DNA of 64,000 bases from Symbiodinium microadriaticum (Eukaryota > Sar > Dinophyceae > Suessiales > Symbiodiniaceae), in assembly GCA_001939145.1 (NCBI GenBank), contig LSRX01001090.1:102806-166805 (forward strand). Reading direction: 5' to 3'. The position numbers were made by a program, and so were the translations under genes. How positions within the stretch are numbered: the stretch's first letter is position 1; each line of letters begins with the position of its first letter. The notes below the pieces were generated by a model. The model did no database searches, was not told the DNA's origin, and saw nothing but the letters and a program-made list of their open reading frames with translations. Below are positions 45,781 through 58,494 of this stretch, piece after piece.

Positions 45781-46751
45781 AATGTGAGTCATTGAGGGAA
45801 TCATTGATGGTGTTTTGCACCTTTGCACCTGTTGAACCTTATGGCTATGCTACCGGCAAAGAGTACCGTTGCCTGCGTCGCGGCGGTTGAAGTGGGTTGA
45901 ATGTATCGAACACACCGCTCGCAGCACTGCCCGATACTGCCCGTAAGAAAGGAGTCAGTGCTTTCAAGTCTGCATTGCAGTTCGTGCGGAATCAGTTTCG
46001 AATTGAGGCAGCTCCATGCATTGGACACGCCAGGTGAGGAGGACGAGGACTGCATCGTTTGATCTTTTTTATTTGCTGTTTATTGCTGGTTTCTGGCTTG
46101 CAGGACCTTCAGAAGGAAGCCAGTCCTCGACCCAGCATGCCACGTCCTGTTGGCGGTGTCACCCCTTTAGTCAAGGCAGTGATACATCGTCCATTGGCAA
46201 GAAAAGCGACGTGTCTTCGATGAACTGGTGAACCCCTCAGTTGAAGATGCCCCAAACTCCAACAGACGCACCTAGGGCCTATAGGAGACATCAAAGCATT
46301 GTACGCCGTATGTATGTTTGTTTATTTGGGTTTGAGCTCGATCCTCGTCTTGTGGGTTTTAGTTTGAACGCCGCGAACCACGCCCTCAGTGGAAAGAAGC
46401 CGTCCACACGGACCCATCATGCATTCGCGCGGCCAAGACTTGTCGCTCGAACATGTTTTCAAGGCGTGCAGACGCTTTGGATGTTGGCGAAAATCTGGCT
46501 GCTGAAGCTGCTGCGAAGAAGGACGTGGGCAGATCGAAACGATGAAATGAAGCATTCACGTGTTTGAAGGGGGGCATCGGGACAAATTGAGTTTGATGTC
46601 TGCAAAACCGGCAAACTCAGCTCATAATTCCGAAGATGGTCCTCATGTGAGTGGTGCTTTCCAGGGCCACATGTCTGTCGATTCCATTGTGGCTTTAGTG
46701 GCTTGGCACGGAGTTCGGAGTTCCCGATCCTGAACCCATGTCATGTTGCAG

Positions 46752-48879
46752 TTCGCCTGTCCGAGGTGCAAGAGGAACGAGAGCGATGGGAAGAAGAAAG
46801 ACAGGTCTGCCTAGCCTACTGAAAATAAGAGTTGAGCTCATCCATGCATCGCGTATGAGGCACTCGAGCTCAGGGTGGAAGAGCTGAAGGCTGGAAATCG
46901 ACTTTACACTAATTACTTGGCTAGTTTCAGTTTCTTCTGTGGCACAGGGTCTGCTGCGAAACACGAAGGCTATCTCTCTCCTTTGACTTAGCTCATGTCA
47001 CTAGTCACCAAAGCTATCCTGCATGCTGAACTTCCCCCACGCAGCAGTGGGATTTAGTAAGGGATGGGAAGCCTGCGCAAGGGAAACGGCGAGGCCCTGA
47101 CGCTTGTGATTTTGAAGTTGGGGTCAACATAGAGGTCCCTCAGTGACTCAGAGAGCCATGTTCTGTCAATAGTGGCTCGTGAGAGAGCTGGCTACGGAGT
47201 AGCCATAGGTATGCGTCGCACACCTTCATGGTTTCTGACTTTTCCACGTTTGTATCCTGCACGACGCAGCAGTATGTCGTGACCATCGTGTTCACATCGC
47301 TGGCTTCAGAAGTAGATACAGGTTTGACATTATCGCGGTTGCCTTCAATGGTACGAACATCTACAGGCAAGGCAGCTGGTAGCGCACTTGTTACGGAGGA
47401 AATTTCCTGAGGGACACGCGCTGCCTTTTGCGCTTGCTCTGCGGCCCTCGCGCAATCTCGCGCACACCAGGAGAAGCTGCGATCCATGCAGGCCAGAGTC
47501 GAGTGCTTCTTGCAGAGCATAGCTGCGCATTGGGGCGATCAGCACGTTGCGAACATTGCACATTGATCCGTTGCTGTGCTTGGCCGACGTCGGGACAAGG
47601 CGGTGCACAGCCCGGATGCGGAGAAGAGGGCCCGTACCCGGCTTGAGAGTCATGTGATGTCTTGAGAGTGACGGATGTTTGGCATGGAGCCCTCACCCCC
47701 GACAGGGCCAAACTTGCAAGAGGGTTCTGCTTGCATGGGCTTTGTGGAACCGCTGCATTTGTGTGTCGGTCAGGCCCTCAAAGTCGAGCAGCAGGAGCTG
47801 CGCAAGGCCACGATGGTTTTGCACAGCAGCTATACAGTTGCACAGCCAGCATGATTCCCGCAGGTCATCAAGGCTCGCAGCAGGTTTGGTGCTTGGGTCT
47901 GCGCTTGGGTCTCAGCCTTTATTGTGTTGAACCACTGGAACTGGAGGCGCATACAACTAGTGTTGAGGAGAGACACATGGTGGAGAGCGATGACGAGGAA
48001 CTGCCGATAGCTTTTCAAATCCGAGAATCTGAAGCTATGTTTGTTCAGGGCTGCTTCCTGTGCAAAGCAGAACAAAATGCGATTGTGAGAAGTTGGGACC
48101 CTGACTCCAAGAAGTGCTTTGGTCTCACAGCCAGAGCAATGCACCCAGGCATCTGAGGCGGGTGTCAGTTGGGACCTTCAGTCGTGACGCCTTGGGTGGA
48201 CTGAGTGTTCCACATAGGACCTAGGAAAATTACTTCGTAGGTTCTGGCCGCACTGAGTGCTGGGGCCCAGCGACCCCCTGAAGGCCTCAATTGCATCACG
48301 TGGAACTTGACCCTGGCGCCAACTGCGCCAGTCGTTCCCCCCGTTTCTTCGGAAAGTAGGGGATTGCGACCTTGCACGGGGGCATCACTGCAGGAGACCG
48401 ATGGCGAGAAGGAGGAAGCGGTTCGGTTCAGACTCGAAACCAGCCGGCTTCTGTCGGCTTCCAAGTGCCTCAGGAGCTCCGGCGCCAGATGGCTTCACGC
48501 TTTGCACAGCTTCGGGCTGTGCGGATCTCAATCGGGGGGCTTGGGGGCGGTCGCATGGAGAGTCGGACCATCGGAGCGTCAATTGCTGTGGCCGCAGGCG
48601 CGGGCAGCTGCCGGCGCTGGCAGTGCACTTTCGAGTGAGTCGGATGCATCTCCAATCCGAAGGTACGCAGGGAGGAAGGCTGAGAGAGTTCAGTGAACTT
48701 TGGCGCGACGTTGGCGAACTTCAGTGTGCGGCAGGTGTTTCTGTACCTGCATGGCGAGTGTATCAGATTGGTTCAGAACCAGAGGAACATGCATGTTTGC
48801 AACGATGACCACAACACTTTGGCGATTGACAGTGTAACTACAGGCAACATCCTTCTTTTTATGTCTTTTCTTCCAGTGA

Positions 48880-48910
<31 letters not shown>

Positions 48911-51900
48911 CAGTCTGCCTCTGTAGAGGTTTGCTTTGGGCCGAACGTCGAACCTGGGCTCCAAACGGGTGCAGCAACAAACGATTGCAGATGCAATACC
49001 TCACGCTATCCTCATGCTGGTGACCAAGCTACAGCACTATACTCACCTTGGCTGAACTCTCTGCTACCTCAGACGCGAGTTCGCGATGTACAGCCGTCCA
49101 GCAAGGAATTGCATGGCTGTAGCCTGAACACAGTAGCAGCCTTTGATGTACCTCTCTGTCTCGAACTGCACTTCATGCACACTTGCACCAAAACCAAAAA
49201 AATACACAGACACTGAGTAGTGTGAGCTGGAAGCATGGCTCACTGCTTGTATTCCTAGGTCGCCACGGCCAAACATTCGGCGAGAGCTTTGATCCGCGAA
49301 GCCTCGATGTCTGACTTAGCGCATGTTTAGTCTCGAGTTGTGGGTACAGCCTGCAAAGATCAGGTAATTGTCCTTTCATCGTCCTCCCGCGACCGGGAGC
49401 CTGGCGGTAGACAGGTTCTATGTGCAGCAACGCTTGCTCGCGAGCCTGAAACAAATCCGTGACGTACGAGAGAGGTTTCGAGACAAGCGGGCCTGCGCAT
49501 TCTTGACACTGCAGACATCTGCAGACTGCAAACATGTCGCTGCATTGTGCACATCGCCGAGTCTTGTGGAAGGCAAGTGCGACACCAAGGACTTTTGCAG
49601 CAACAGTATGTTACCGTCTAGCTGGCGAGCCGTCTAAGATTGCTTCGGGGATAATCCTATGCTTTTCCTCACAAAAACCTCGGATGGAGAAGCGACACTT
49701 GCGGATCATGCGGCTCTGGGTTCTCGCGGCTGATGCCTTGGCAAACGTACAAGTGTACCTGTGCCACAGCTCTGTAGCCAAGGCTAATGCTGGCTCTGTG
49801 TGACGGTCATGTGCCGGCCTAAGCGGTGATGAATAGCCAGCCGTTCTGGGATACAAAACTTACAGTCCTAAAGTGGTGGAAGCTCATTGAGGTCCTTTCA
49901 AAGATTATGGACTTGCCTCCAGGGATTCAGCAAGCTGTCCAGGTGCAGATGTGCTGGCATAGCCACTGCAGTGCAATGCACTGGTTCGGTAACGTCAGAC
50001 AGGTCATCATCGGAGTCGTCGGTCGATGTCAGCAACAGACAGGTCAAAGTCGGCAACGAGGTCTGCACTCAAGCTCCGAAAGCGCTTCTCGGCACCCAAC
50101 GGCCTGGCAGGACCATGTTGAAGCTCACCTGAACCAAATGATCAACGAGGCAAATCTCGGGAAGTTGCCGACACGTCTAACTAAGCTGTGATTTCTTTTG
50201 GAGCAGAAGTGCTTGGCCTAGGGTGCATGAGGTCGTGAATTCTGTGGCACATGGCTGTGGCCACAAACGTCTAGGTGCGATCCCTCAAAGTCTAAGGCCT
50301 CCTCAAGGTCCTCGGCACGGACCTTGCAAGCTCGACGAATTCAAGACGGAACAGCATAAGGTGTTCTTTGACCTGCTTGCACTCACCGTACCGGGTCCTT
50401 ACTTCTGTTACCTTGGGTGGTGATCTTCGACTGGAGCGCGGCTCAATGGTCCCACAGACCGCCATTCTGCGGTTGACAGCTTCTTCCGCGACCTGACGAA
50501 GCGCAGGTCCTCCGCACGGAGGTGGGAAAACTGCAGACCACCTTCAGCCAGCACTTGAGAGAGCATGAGGTGCGGGTGGCCCGGCACAGCTTGAAGTTGA
50601 GTCTCAAGCTTCACAAGCTGCAAGCATACTGATGGTAGCATAGAAGATGCATTGACAATGGCCCTGACAATCCTTAAAACGTCTTCAGCAGCCTGCATTC
50701 CGTCGCGAGTTCTGCGAATGGAGCACTGAGTTGGCAGGTTGCTTTGTCGCAGTTTCGCCCTGAAAACGGACACGAACGCTCGTAGGAGACTCAGTCTCCA
50801 TGCAATTTTCTCGCTCTTTTCTTCTCGGCAGCGAGGTGGGCACGTCAGGACCTGGAGCTGTTGAGGCAGCAGGCAGCTGTCAGCGCAGTTGGTTCTCGGC
50901 TAGAACCCGCGGAGCCTGCGGAGTCTGCGCCCTGCAGGTGCAGCTCATGGAGCGACAGCGGAGGCAGCGGAACCTCGAAGTCGGCAAGCTGCGAAAGGTG
51001 CGTCAGGTGAGCTCAGGAAGCTGCTCTTGCGCCATTCTGGTAGGCAATGAAAGAAGTTCGCAATGCTCTCTTCGTAGAAACTCCTGCTGCGGCACAGGCG
51101 CCCGTTCGAGTCTGGATCACGACGTATGAAGATGTAAGCACTGCGAGAGCAAGTAACATGCCACTGCCATTGAATCTGAACGTCATGCTCTCTGATCAGC
51201 CAAGCATGCCAAGAAGATGGGTCTTGCTTGCGGTGTGCTGTAGTCAGGGCGGTTTGTATTTTGTAAAGCTGTTTGAAGGGCCAATTGGCTGCACAGCAGC
51301 TTCTGGACGAGGCGATTGCAGCTTATTGCGGCATCACAGCGCAACACAGCACAGTTGCATCATTGGTTCGCCCTCGTGGAGGTTCGGACAGAGCGTGAGC
51401 GCAGGCTCGCTGAAAAGCGTTATCTGGAGGACGGGTGGCATGGACGGCTCGATGGATCTGATCAGAGGCTCGAGAGTGCAGGAAGACTGGCGATGTGTGC
51501 TGCCGGCAGGACCAGATCAAGAAATTGAAATCGGAGGTCGAGGAGCTCATTGTGATGAGAGGGTCAGACTGTGACGGTCAGACTGGACTGGACAAGAAGC
51601 GGTTGATGCTTGATCTTTGCTGCCCAGACTTCTTGAGAGAAAAATCGCGAGTGCCTGGACAGCCACGGGCAAGCCCTCCAAAATGACACCTCAAGCCTTT
51701 TTTCATTTAAGGTTAACGTGCATGCATGCTGGCCTGGTCTGTTTCGAGAAGATTGTAAGGCTGTTCCCCGCAGAAGCCTTGCAGAAGCCTCCCCCATTGT
51801 GAAAATGCACCGTAGCAAGAGATCTAGCTGGTGCATGCTGGTACCCTGTCATGGCTTCAGCTTCTGCCATTTGCTCCTGTGTTGTCTTCAGATCTGATGT

Positions 51901-52687
51901 CTGTGATTTGCGGTCTGAAGGCTCACGTTGTCTTGTCAGCAGGAGATGGAGGAGGGGCAAGCCGCTACTCCAGCCTTTGACCACGAGAAGGAAAAGCTGA
52001 AAGCTTCTGCTGGGCACTGACATGTGCCGACGTTCTCAAGTTGTCCATGTACTGAGGTCCACAGCAAGTTTCTTCGCAATCATGATGCCACAAGTAGATA
52101 CTCAGTGAGTGACCGCCCCAAGAGCTGGCAAGCTTCGTATGGTTTCGGTTTAAAGCTCCGAAAGGCAGCGCACTGTTTCAACGTGGATGTGTCACGTGCA
52201 GGAGTTGTATTATCCCAGCCCTCCATGGTACAAGCAAGCTTGAGCAAAGGCAGACAAGGCAAACAGGGGTAACACTCTGGGTCCGAGGATGGAGCGCAAT
52301 GTCAAGGGATGTCAAGTGTTTGCCTCTGCTCAGGTCAGGCAACTGAAGATGTCGATTGAGTCCAAAGATCGATATGCATGCTGGGCACTGACCCCAGAAC
52401 TGCACACTTACGGTCCGTTGTTCTTCATCGGCATTTCACGAGTCATCGGCAGGTCTGCAATCGCGCGCATGAGCGCCAAGACGAGTCTGCTGAAGGCTCC
52501 GATGCTGGCGAGGCACTGACGGCTTTGTCGGCACCAGCGAGTTCCTGACAGACCCGCCGTGGTCCTTGAGAACAATGCCAGGACTCCGACAAACATGACG
52601 AGTGCGTCATGATGCGGAGGCGGCCACCGGTTACGGTCCGTTTATCTTAGGTGCAACACCGTGCGTGCGTGTGTGTGTGTGTGCGTG

Positions 52688-52725
<38 letters not shown>

Positions 52726-52870
52726 CGCAGCGTGCGCGTGCGTGCGTGCTTGCTTCGGGTTGCGGGTTTTCACTTCAGGCGCCTGGTAGAGATGGAGGAG
52801 GAGATTCGCGAGCTGACTGGCGAAGGAGGCACACGCAGCTACGCAGCATCGCACAGCTCACCCAAGACGA
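46752..52870 (+). CDS. Coiled-coil protein in many tiny exons, group B
   Basis: At least fourteen short + strand stretches encode charged, heptad-like helices, most right after AG|G. They include 46752-46804 (RLSEVQEERERWEEERQ), 46860-46889 (ALELRVEELK), about 47440-47510 (SRAHQEKLRSMQARVECFLQ), 47773-47805 (ALKVEQQELRK), 48394 to about 48460 (ETDGEKEEAVRFRLETSRLL), 48474 to about 48525 (ELRRQMASRFAQLRAVRI), about 48672-48723 (GRLREFSELWRDVGELQ), about 49412-49490 (VQQRLLASLKQIRDVRERFR), 50509 to about 50579 (VLRTEVGKLQTTFSQHLREH), 50849 to about 50872 (DLELLRQQ), 50938-50997 (VQLMERQRRQRNLEVGKLRK), 51382 to about 51435 (VRTERERRLAEKRYLEDG), 51510-51557 (DQIKKLKSEVEELIVM), 51943-52017 (EMEEGQAATPAFDHEKEKLK), 52334-52369 (VRQLKMSIESKD) and 52779 to about 52868 (RLVEMEEEIRELTGEG). 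Several joins are in phase. A long filament-like or centrosomal/flagellar-type protein is a reasonable guess; no specific family is recognisable. It could be continuous with the repeat gene that follows. Confidence 0.55.
48877..48910. repeat. (GA)n microsatellite
   Basis: About seventeen GA units with one AC interruption, inside the coiled-coil gene and probably intronic. Confidence 0.9.
52664..52722. repeat. (GT)n-(AT)n compound microsatellite
   Basis: GTGCGTGC/GTGTGT units run into about fifteen TA units. It sits just before the exon at 52779 and is probably intronic. Confidence 0.9.
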
Positions 52871-53543
52871 AGTGTAAGACCGCGCCTTCTTGTTCCGACT
52901 TCCCAGCTTATCCAGCTTCAGGAGCTGCTGAGACTTCTGAGCCCGCTCAAGCCAGGGCCCAAGAGCCTGCAGCTGATACTGGTGATGTCGATTTCAAGTC
53001 CGTCATGCTGTAAACGTATACGATCGTACATGTGAAGGCCAGCCAGAGCCGGTCTGTTGCTGAGCGCTTTGATTGCCTGGCAGTAAAGTCTCGAGGGCAA
53101 CAATGTCGGATGCTCTGGAACACAACTGCTGGATCTGAGGCCTTGTGCCACAGTGTCCCATGAACCTCCCAGCGTGACAGAGTCAACTTTGAGCCGCATC
53201 CCTTGGGGCAGACTCTTTGCTGAAAACGCTGCGACCCTGACTTCTTTCCACAAGGTCCATCGTCCACTCTTCGATCTTCTCGAGATCGAACGTCGTGGAG
53301 CTGATTTTTCAGCATCATTCACAACGCATCCGCTTACATCAGCCATTGGAGCGTCTTGCCAAAGCGGAAGAACCTAAGGCCAACCCCATGGACTCAGGCA
53401 GGCATCCATCTGATGGATGCACGATGGCGTTCGCCAATGAGAGTTTGGATCATGGGCAAGTGTCGGTAAGTGCAGGCGTCCACCGTGGCAGAGGCCATCC
53501 ACTTGCAGCAGCTCCGAGCGCAGACTGACAGGGTTTCTGACAG

Positions 53544-54046
53544 GTATCTGTGCAGTTCTCGGATTCTGTCTCGGCCGTCACCTCATTGGAAGTCCCGGAG
53601 AACGTCCCAGAGGCTGTGAGACACATTGTTCATCAACCAGCCCAGCATAATATGGGCAGGTTGGCAACAGGTCCGTGCGCAACCGAATCCTAACCCCGTT
53701 CGTAGCGGCCAACGTGACTGCCTCCGAGGCAGAATCTTTTGTTGTGGCAATGGGCTGTCGGGACGATGCGAGTTTGCAGGATCGCAGAGCACTGCTGGCA
53801 ACTGGCCTGTCAACAGTCGAGGAACTGCAGATGTGCATTCAGTAGCAAATCGGCATCTGCCTTCAGTCTGCCAAGTGTATCCAAGTGTTTTTCAGGAGTT
53901 TGAAGCACAGAGCTCCCGAGAGAGGCTTCGCTCAAGCCGAGACAGGACTGCACAACGGAGTCCCAGGGTCACACGCCATTCTTCCGCACCAATATGCAGG
54001 ATGCCTACACCTCATGTAAGCTCAGAGATGATCGAGGACTCGGCGC
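53544..54046 (+). repeat. Superunit 0 (partial)
   Basis: Exons: 53544 (VSVQFSDSVS, then LEVPENVPEAVRH, a long variant of the e type), 53660 (VGNRSVRNRILTPFVAA, b'), 53780 (DRRALLATGLSTVEEL, c), 53896 (EFEAQSSRERLRSSRDRT, c') and 54000 (MPTPHVSSEMIEDSART, c''). The a and a' exons that should precede were not found. A lone LRSSRDRT word at 53269 suggests still earlier, more degraded copies. Confidence 0.75.
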
Positions 54047-57000
54047 GTACAGCTTCGTACTGCAATGCGGTGCCCATGGGCTGGTCAAAGCGACACATCT
54101 TGCTGAGAGGAAACTGAGTTCTACGCATCTTCTGCAAAAACAGTCCGAATCTCCCCTGCAGCCGACACGGAGGCACCTCACACATTTTCGAGACTGCTTC
54201 CTGTAGTTTTAAGTTGCAAGTTACTGTAGTCGGCTGTGCCAGGCCATTCCAGCCTCTGGCAGAAGACGGCCCAGCCGAGAGAGACAAGCCACCCCGTTCG
54301 TCAAGGATTGGTGACACTGGGGTCTCGTATTGTTACCAATCATCGTTATCACAAGCCCCCCCGGGCATCTTAGCCAGGCTGAGTGATTGCGTGTGCTCCA
54401 NTGCAGCAGTTACGCGATCAGAATGTCAGAAAAAGTCCTAGCTGCAGAGCAACGAGCTTCCGCAGAGCCGCAGACGGCATGTGCTCCGGTGAGAAATGAT
54501 GGGAAGATGCTCATGTCCATGTTCTGATCAAGTCAGATGACTCTCCACCGGCTGGTATCTCGATCTCTGTCTTTGATGCATAATATCCTTTCTCCATCGC
54601 GTCAGGCCATTCCAGCCTCTGGCAGAACTCGGCCCAGCCGGGAGAGACAAGCCATCCCTTTCGTCAAGGTGCTTTGGAACCAGCCTGGTGGGTCTTTTTC
54701 TTGGCTGTCGCCGTTCAACTTCATTAAGACTGCATTTGGTTGAAGCACAATTTCTTCGATTGAACTCGTTGGCTACTAGAACGAAGCAAGATAATCCAGA
54801 GAAAGGCAGGTCTGTGTCCTGAATCATTGCACCCCGCGGGCCCGGCCTGGCTTGCACTTTGCTGGTTCGGATTCATCACACTTTGCTCTCCAAGGAGAGA
54901 CGCACATTGCCTTTAGAAAGTGCTGTTGATTTCGCTAAGCTGCTAAGGGCATTGTATGGCATTGTCCCAACCCCTCGAGTGCTCAATGCCTGAACGATGC
55001 TAGGTCTGGTGCCTTTTTTGCGAGCCTGCTGAGTAGACGGTCAGAACATGTTGTTGCGAGACTGCTCAGGAGGAAGACGTGCCTCCCAACGATGCGCGAA
55101 CAGTTCAGTTCTCCGCTGCGGTGAGCACCGAGGCTTTCCAAGAGCGCTCTGCTTGCTGAAATTGACATTGATGATCAATGAGGGCTTTGATTCGGACGAG
55201 CCTGGCTTTGCGTAGAATTAGGAAACTTGTCATGATTTGGTTTGCAATGTGCAGGCCATTCCAGGCTCTGGCAGCAGACGGTCCAGCCGCGAAAGACAAG
55301 CCACTCCTTTCGTCAAGGATTTCTGCTGTCTTGCAATGGTTCGGCCCCTGCTTTCTCGGTCATGCTTCCAGATCACAGCCGCCAACTGTGAACTTGCATG
55401 CCGCCTCTTTGAGACAGCCTCCCGAACTGACTTTGGAAGGAAGAGGATGTGCCGGGCAATGTGCATATCGTGCAGTTCAGTGGCGCCCTGGCTTCCGAGG
55501 CATGAATGCGGTGTCAGTGGAAGCATTGAAATTGAAAGGTGTAGCGGTGTAGCTGACTGTGCACTTACAGGAGTAGTGTAGGCAGAAAGACATGTGGATA
55601 CAAATCGTTGAATCGACCATAACATGCACTGGATCTTGTTTGTTCTCAACATCGGCTCCTTTTGCAGCATTTGGAGCTTTGTTCCAATCGGGCTCGGGCG
55701 TCTTCTGTTGTCTTAGGATGTCTTAGGAGCGTTCCGGCAACACCACCTCCGAGAGAGTTCGACCCATCCCAGGCTTCCCTCTTGCAAGCAAAGTTGGAAA
55801 CTCCGCTTTCAGGCCTCGGTTCACTTCTCCGACACGGTTTCGATCGCGAGTGGAGCACTGGAGCTGCCGGAGACGGTGCCGGAGGTAGCGAGACACAGTG
55901 ATGCGATATTGATCGAAGCAAGCTGCATGTCGCTAGCTAAATAGCAGCATCCGGTATCCACAACACTGTTCGCAGCCAGCCATCCGCAGGCTTGTCAAAG
56001 TTGTCCAACCTGCATCGGTAGGTTGGTAATCGGTCGGTGCGCGACCACATCGCCACACCCTATGCACCGGCAGCTGCCTTGTCTGAGGCATCGCGCTGTT
56101 CTTGTTTCCTTGGGCCCTTTCGGTGCAGCGCAGGATCGGCGAGTGTTGCTTGCGCCGGTGGTGTCCACGGTCGAGGACTACTGATGCCCCGCAAGCGCAA
56201 GCACTGGAACATGCGAATGTAGTTTGCAACATCCCGCAGCGTCTTCAAGGAGTTCGAAGTCCAAGGCTCCGGGGAGACTTTCCGATCCAGCAGGGACAGG
56301 ACAGGGCATGAAAACATGGAATGCAGCCAAGTGAGTCAAATTGAGTCGCGCCAAATCTCCTGAGATCTTGTTTTGAGATGTCATGCCAGTCAACAACATA
56401 AACTTGGTAATGATACTCCGAGCGGTGTTATTCTGTTCCAGTGTGTCCTAGACATCCCCATGGTCGAGTTCAAGTTTTGGCCAAGGGCGCTTCCAACTTT
56501 GTCCATAGCCTCCAATTCGTGCAGACTCTACAGTACAGTACAATTTTACTCCATGTGCTTCAGACCAGCTCGTTGCGAGTCTAGTCGGCAGCATGATCCT
56601 TGCAATTTTTCTTCGACAGGATGCCAACTCCCTATGTGAGCACCGACATGGTGGAGGATGACACATGCAGTCGGGCTGGGAGCGCTTGTTTTTACTTGTC
56701 TCCTTTTGAGGACACGCCTGCAGTTGCTGCGGCTAAGACGGTTCGGATACTTCGTGCAGCTGAGATCCAGGCTGGGACGCGAATGTCCGGTGACCTTTTC
56801 GATGAGACACCGATCCAGCCGAGATCCAGGCCATCCCTGCTGCCGGGCAGAGACGCTCGAGTCGAGATCGACAGGCGACACCGTTCGTCAAGGAGAACCC
56901 GCCATTGTGCCTCGAGTCAGCGGACTGGAGTTGCAACCGTGTGCGCACGCAGGGCCAGACCGAAAGAGTAGGCTCCTGTCATGAACCGAAGCGCTCCGTA

Positions 57001-58022
57001 AGTGTGTCCGGCACATGACACATGAACGATCATGAACGCCAAGCAGCTGGTCATCACCGTGTTCAAATCTTTGCGGCCTTGAATCTCCTCGACATATCCT
57101 TTTGCCGGCGAGGAGGATGTACCTGACGACATGCGGACGGTCCAATTCAGCAACGTGGTCAATACTGAGGCCGTCCGCCGGTTTCTGCTATCGATAGGAC
57201 TCAAAATGACGCAAGCAGGAGCGACCCGGTGTTGTATACGTCTACAACGCGTAGCTGCGTAACTTGCATGCTCACTCAGCACTGCGTCTTTGTCCCTGCT
57301 TGCAGGTGCAGCCCATGTCACAAGTGGTGCGGGCTAGTTTACATGCTCTGGGAAGCGGCTTATGTGGAGCCTCGCCGTTGTAGAGTACTCACATGTACGC
57401 ACAAACTACATAATTATACAAGAGGCGCTGGTACATGGATGAACGCAGTCCATGTGTGTCCATGTCCAACAAGGCATCACGAAAATGCGTGCATGCAGTT
57501 TGCACGGTCATTCGCCCCTCTCTTCGTACATATGCAGTGCCATGCCGAGCTCACACTGGATGTTGAAATTTACAAATCAAGTGCAGAGTGCAGTTGAACC
57601 ACATCGGGCGCACACTTCCCCTGTTTCTGAGCCAATCAGAAAAACCATTCTGTCTTGTGCTCGACTCAAGCGACGCTGGGCATCTTTGCCAGGATGACGC
57701 GAGGTCGACTCGCGACAGAGTTGCCACACCGTTTGCACAACCTGCAGAGGAAGATGCCCATCAGGCAGGGAAAAACAGTGGACTCTGTGTTATGCCACAT
57801 CCTCTCGAAGAGTTCCTGATGCTGCATAAGGCCCGCAGGGTAGCGCTCGCACCGGTCTTGTCCGTGGTTGAGGCACGGGCTGTTCACATTTCGCAGTAGC
57901 AGTAGCAGCAGGAACAGTAGCAGCACTAGCAATAGCAGCACTAGCGGCAGTCGCACCGGTACTACTGGTACAGTAGTTGTCGTGGTGGTGGTGGTGGTGG
58001 TGGTGGCAGTAGCACTAGTGGC

Positions 58023-58060
<38 letters not shown>

Positions 58061-58437
58061 AAGTAGAAGTAGAAGTAGAAGTAGAAGTAGAAGGAGTAGG
58101 AGCAGGAGCAGGAGCAGCAGCAGCAGCAGCAGCAGAAGGAGGAGCAGGAGGAGGAAGAGGAGGAGGAGGAGTAGTAGTAGTAGTAGCAATAGCGCTAGCA
58201 CTAGCAGTAGCACTGGCAGCAGCAGTGGCGTAGCCGTCGCAGTGTCAGTCGCAGTCGCAGTGGCAGTGGCAGTGTCAGTGGCAGTGCAGAAGCAGTAGCA
58301 GTAGCGGGAGCAGCAGCAACGGCAGCGGCAGCAGCAGAAGCACTACCGGCCGTCGTCGTGGTGTAGCAGTAGCATGAGCTGTAGCAGTGGCTGTAGCAGC
58401 AGCAGCAGCAGGAGGAGTTAAAAGGAGCAGCAGGAGC

Positions 58438-58494
<57 letters not shown>

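Larger units (their letters stand above)
54110..56665 (+). repeat. Superunit 1 (with internal exon duplications)
   Basis: Exons: 54110 (ETEFYASSAKTVRISPAADT, a), 54243-54305 (a'), 54606-54668 (second a'), 55070-55132 (EEDVPPNDARTVQFSAAVST, e), 55255-55317 (third a'), 55440 (EEDVPGNVHIVQFSGALASE, second e), 55813 (ASVHFSDTVS, then LELPETVPEVARH), 56022 (VGNRSVRDHIATPYA, b'), about 56127 (QDRRVLLAPVVSTVEDY, c), about 56238 (EFEVQGSGETFRSSRDRT, c') and about 56618 (MPTPYVSTDMVEDD, c''). The a'-e block is present in extra copies not seen in other superunits. Confidence 0.75.
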
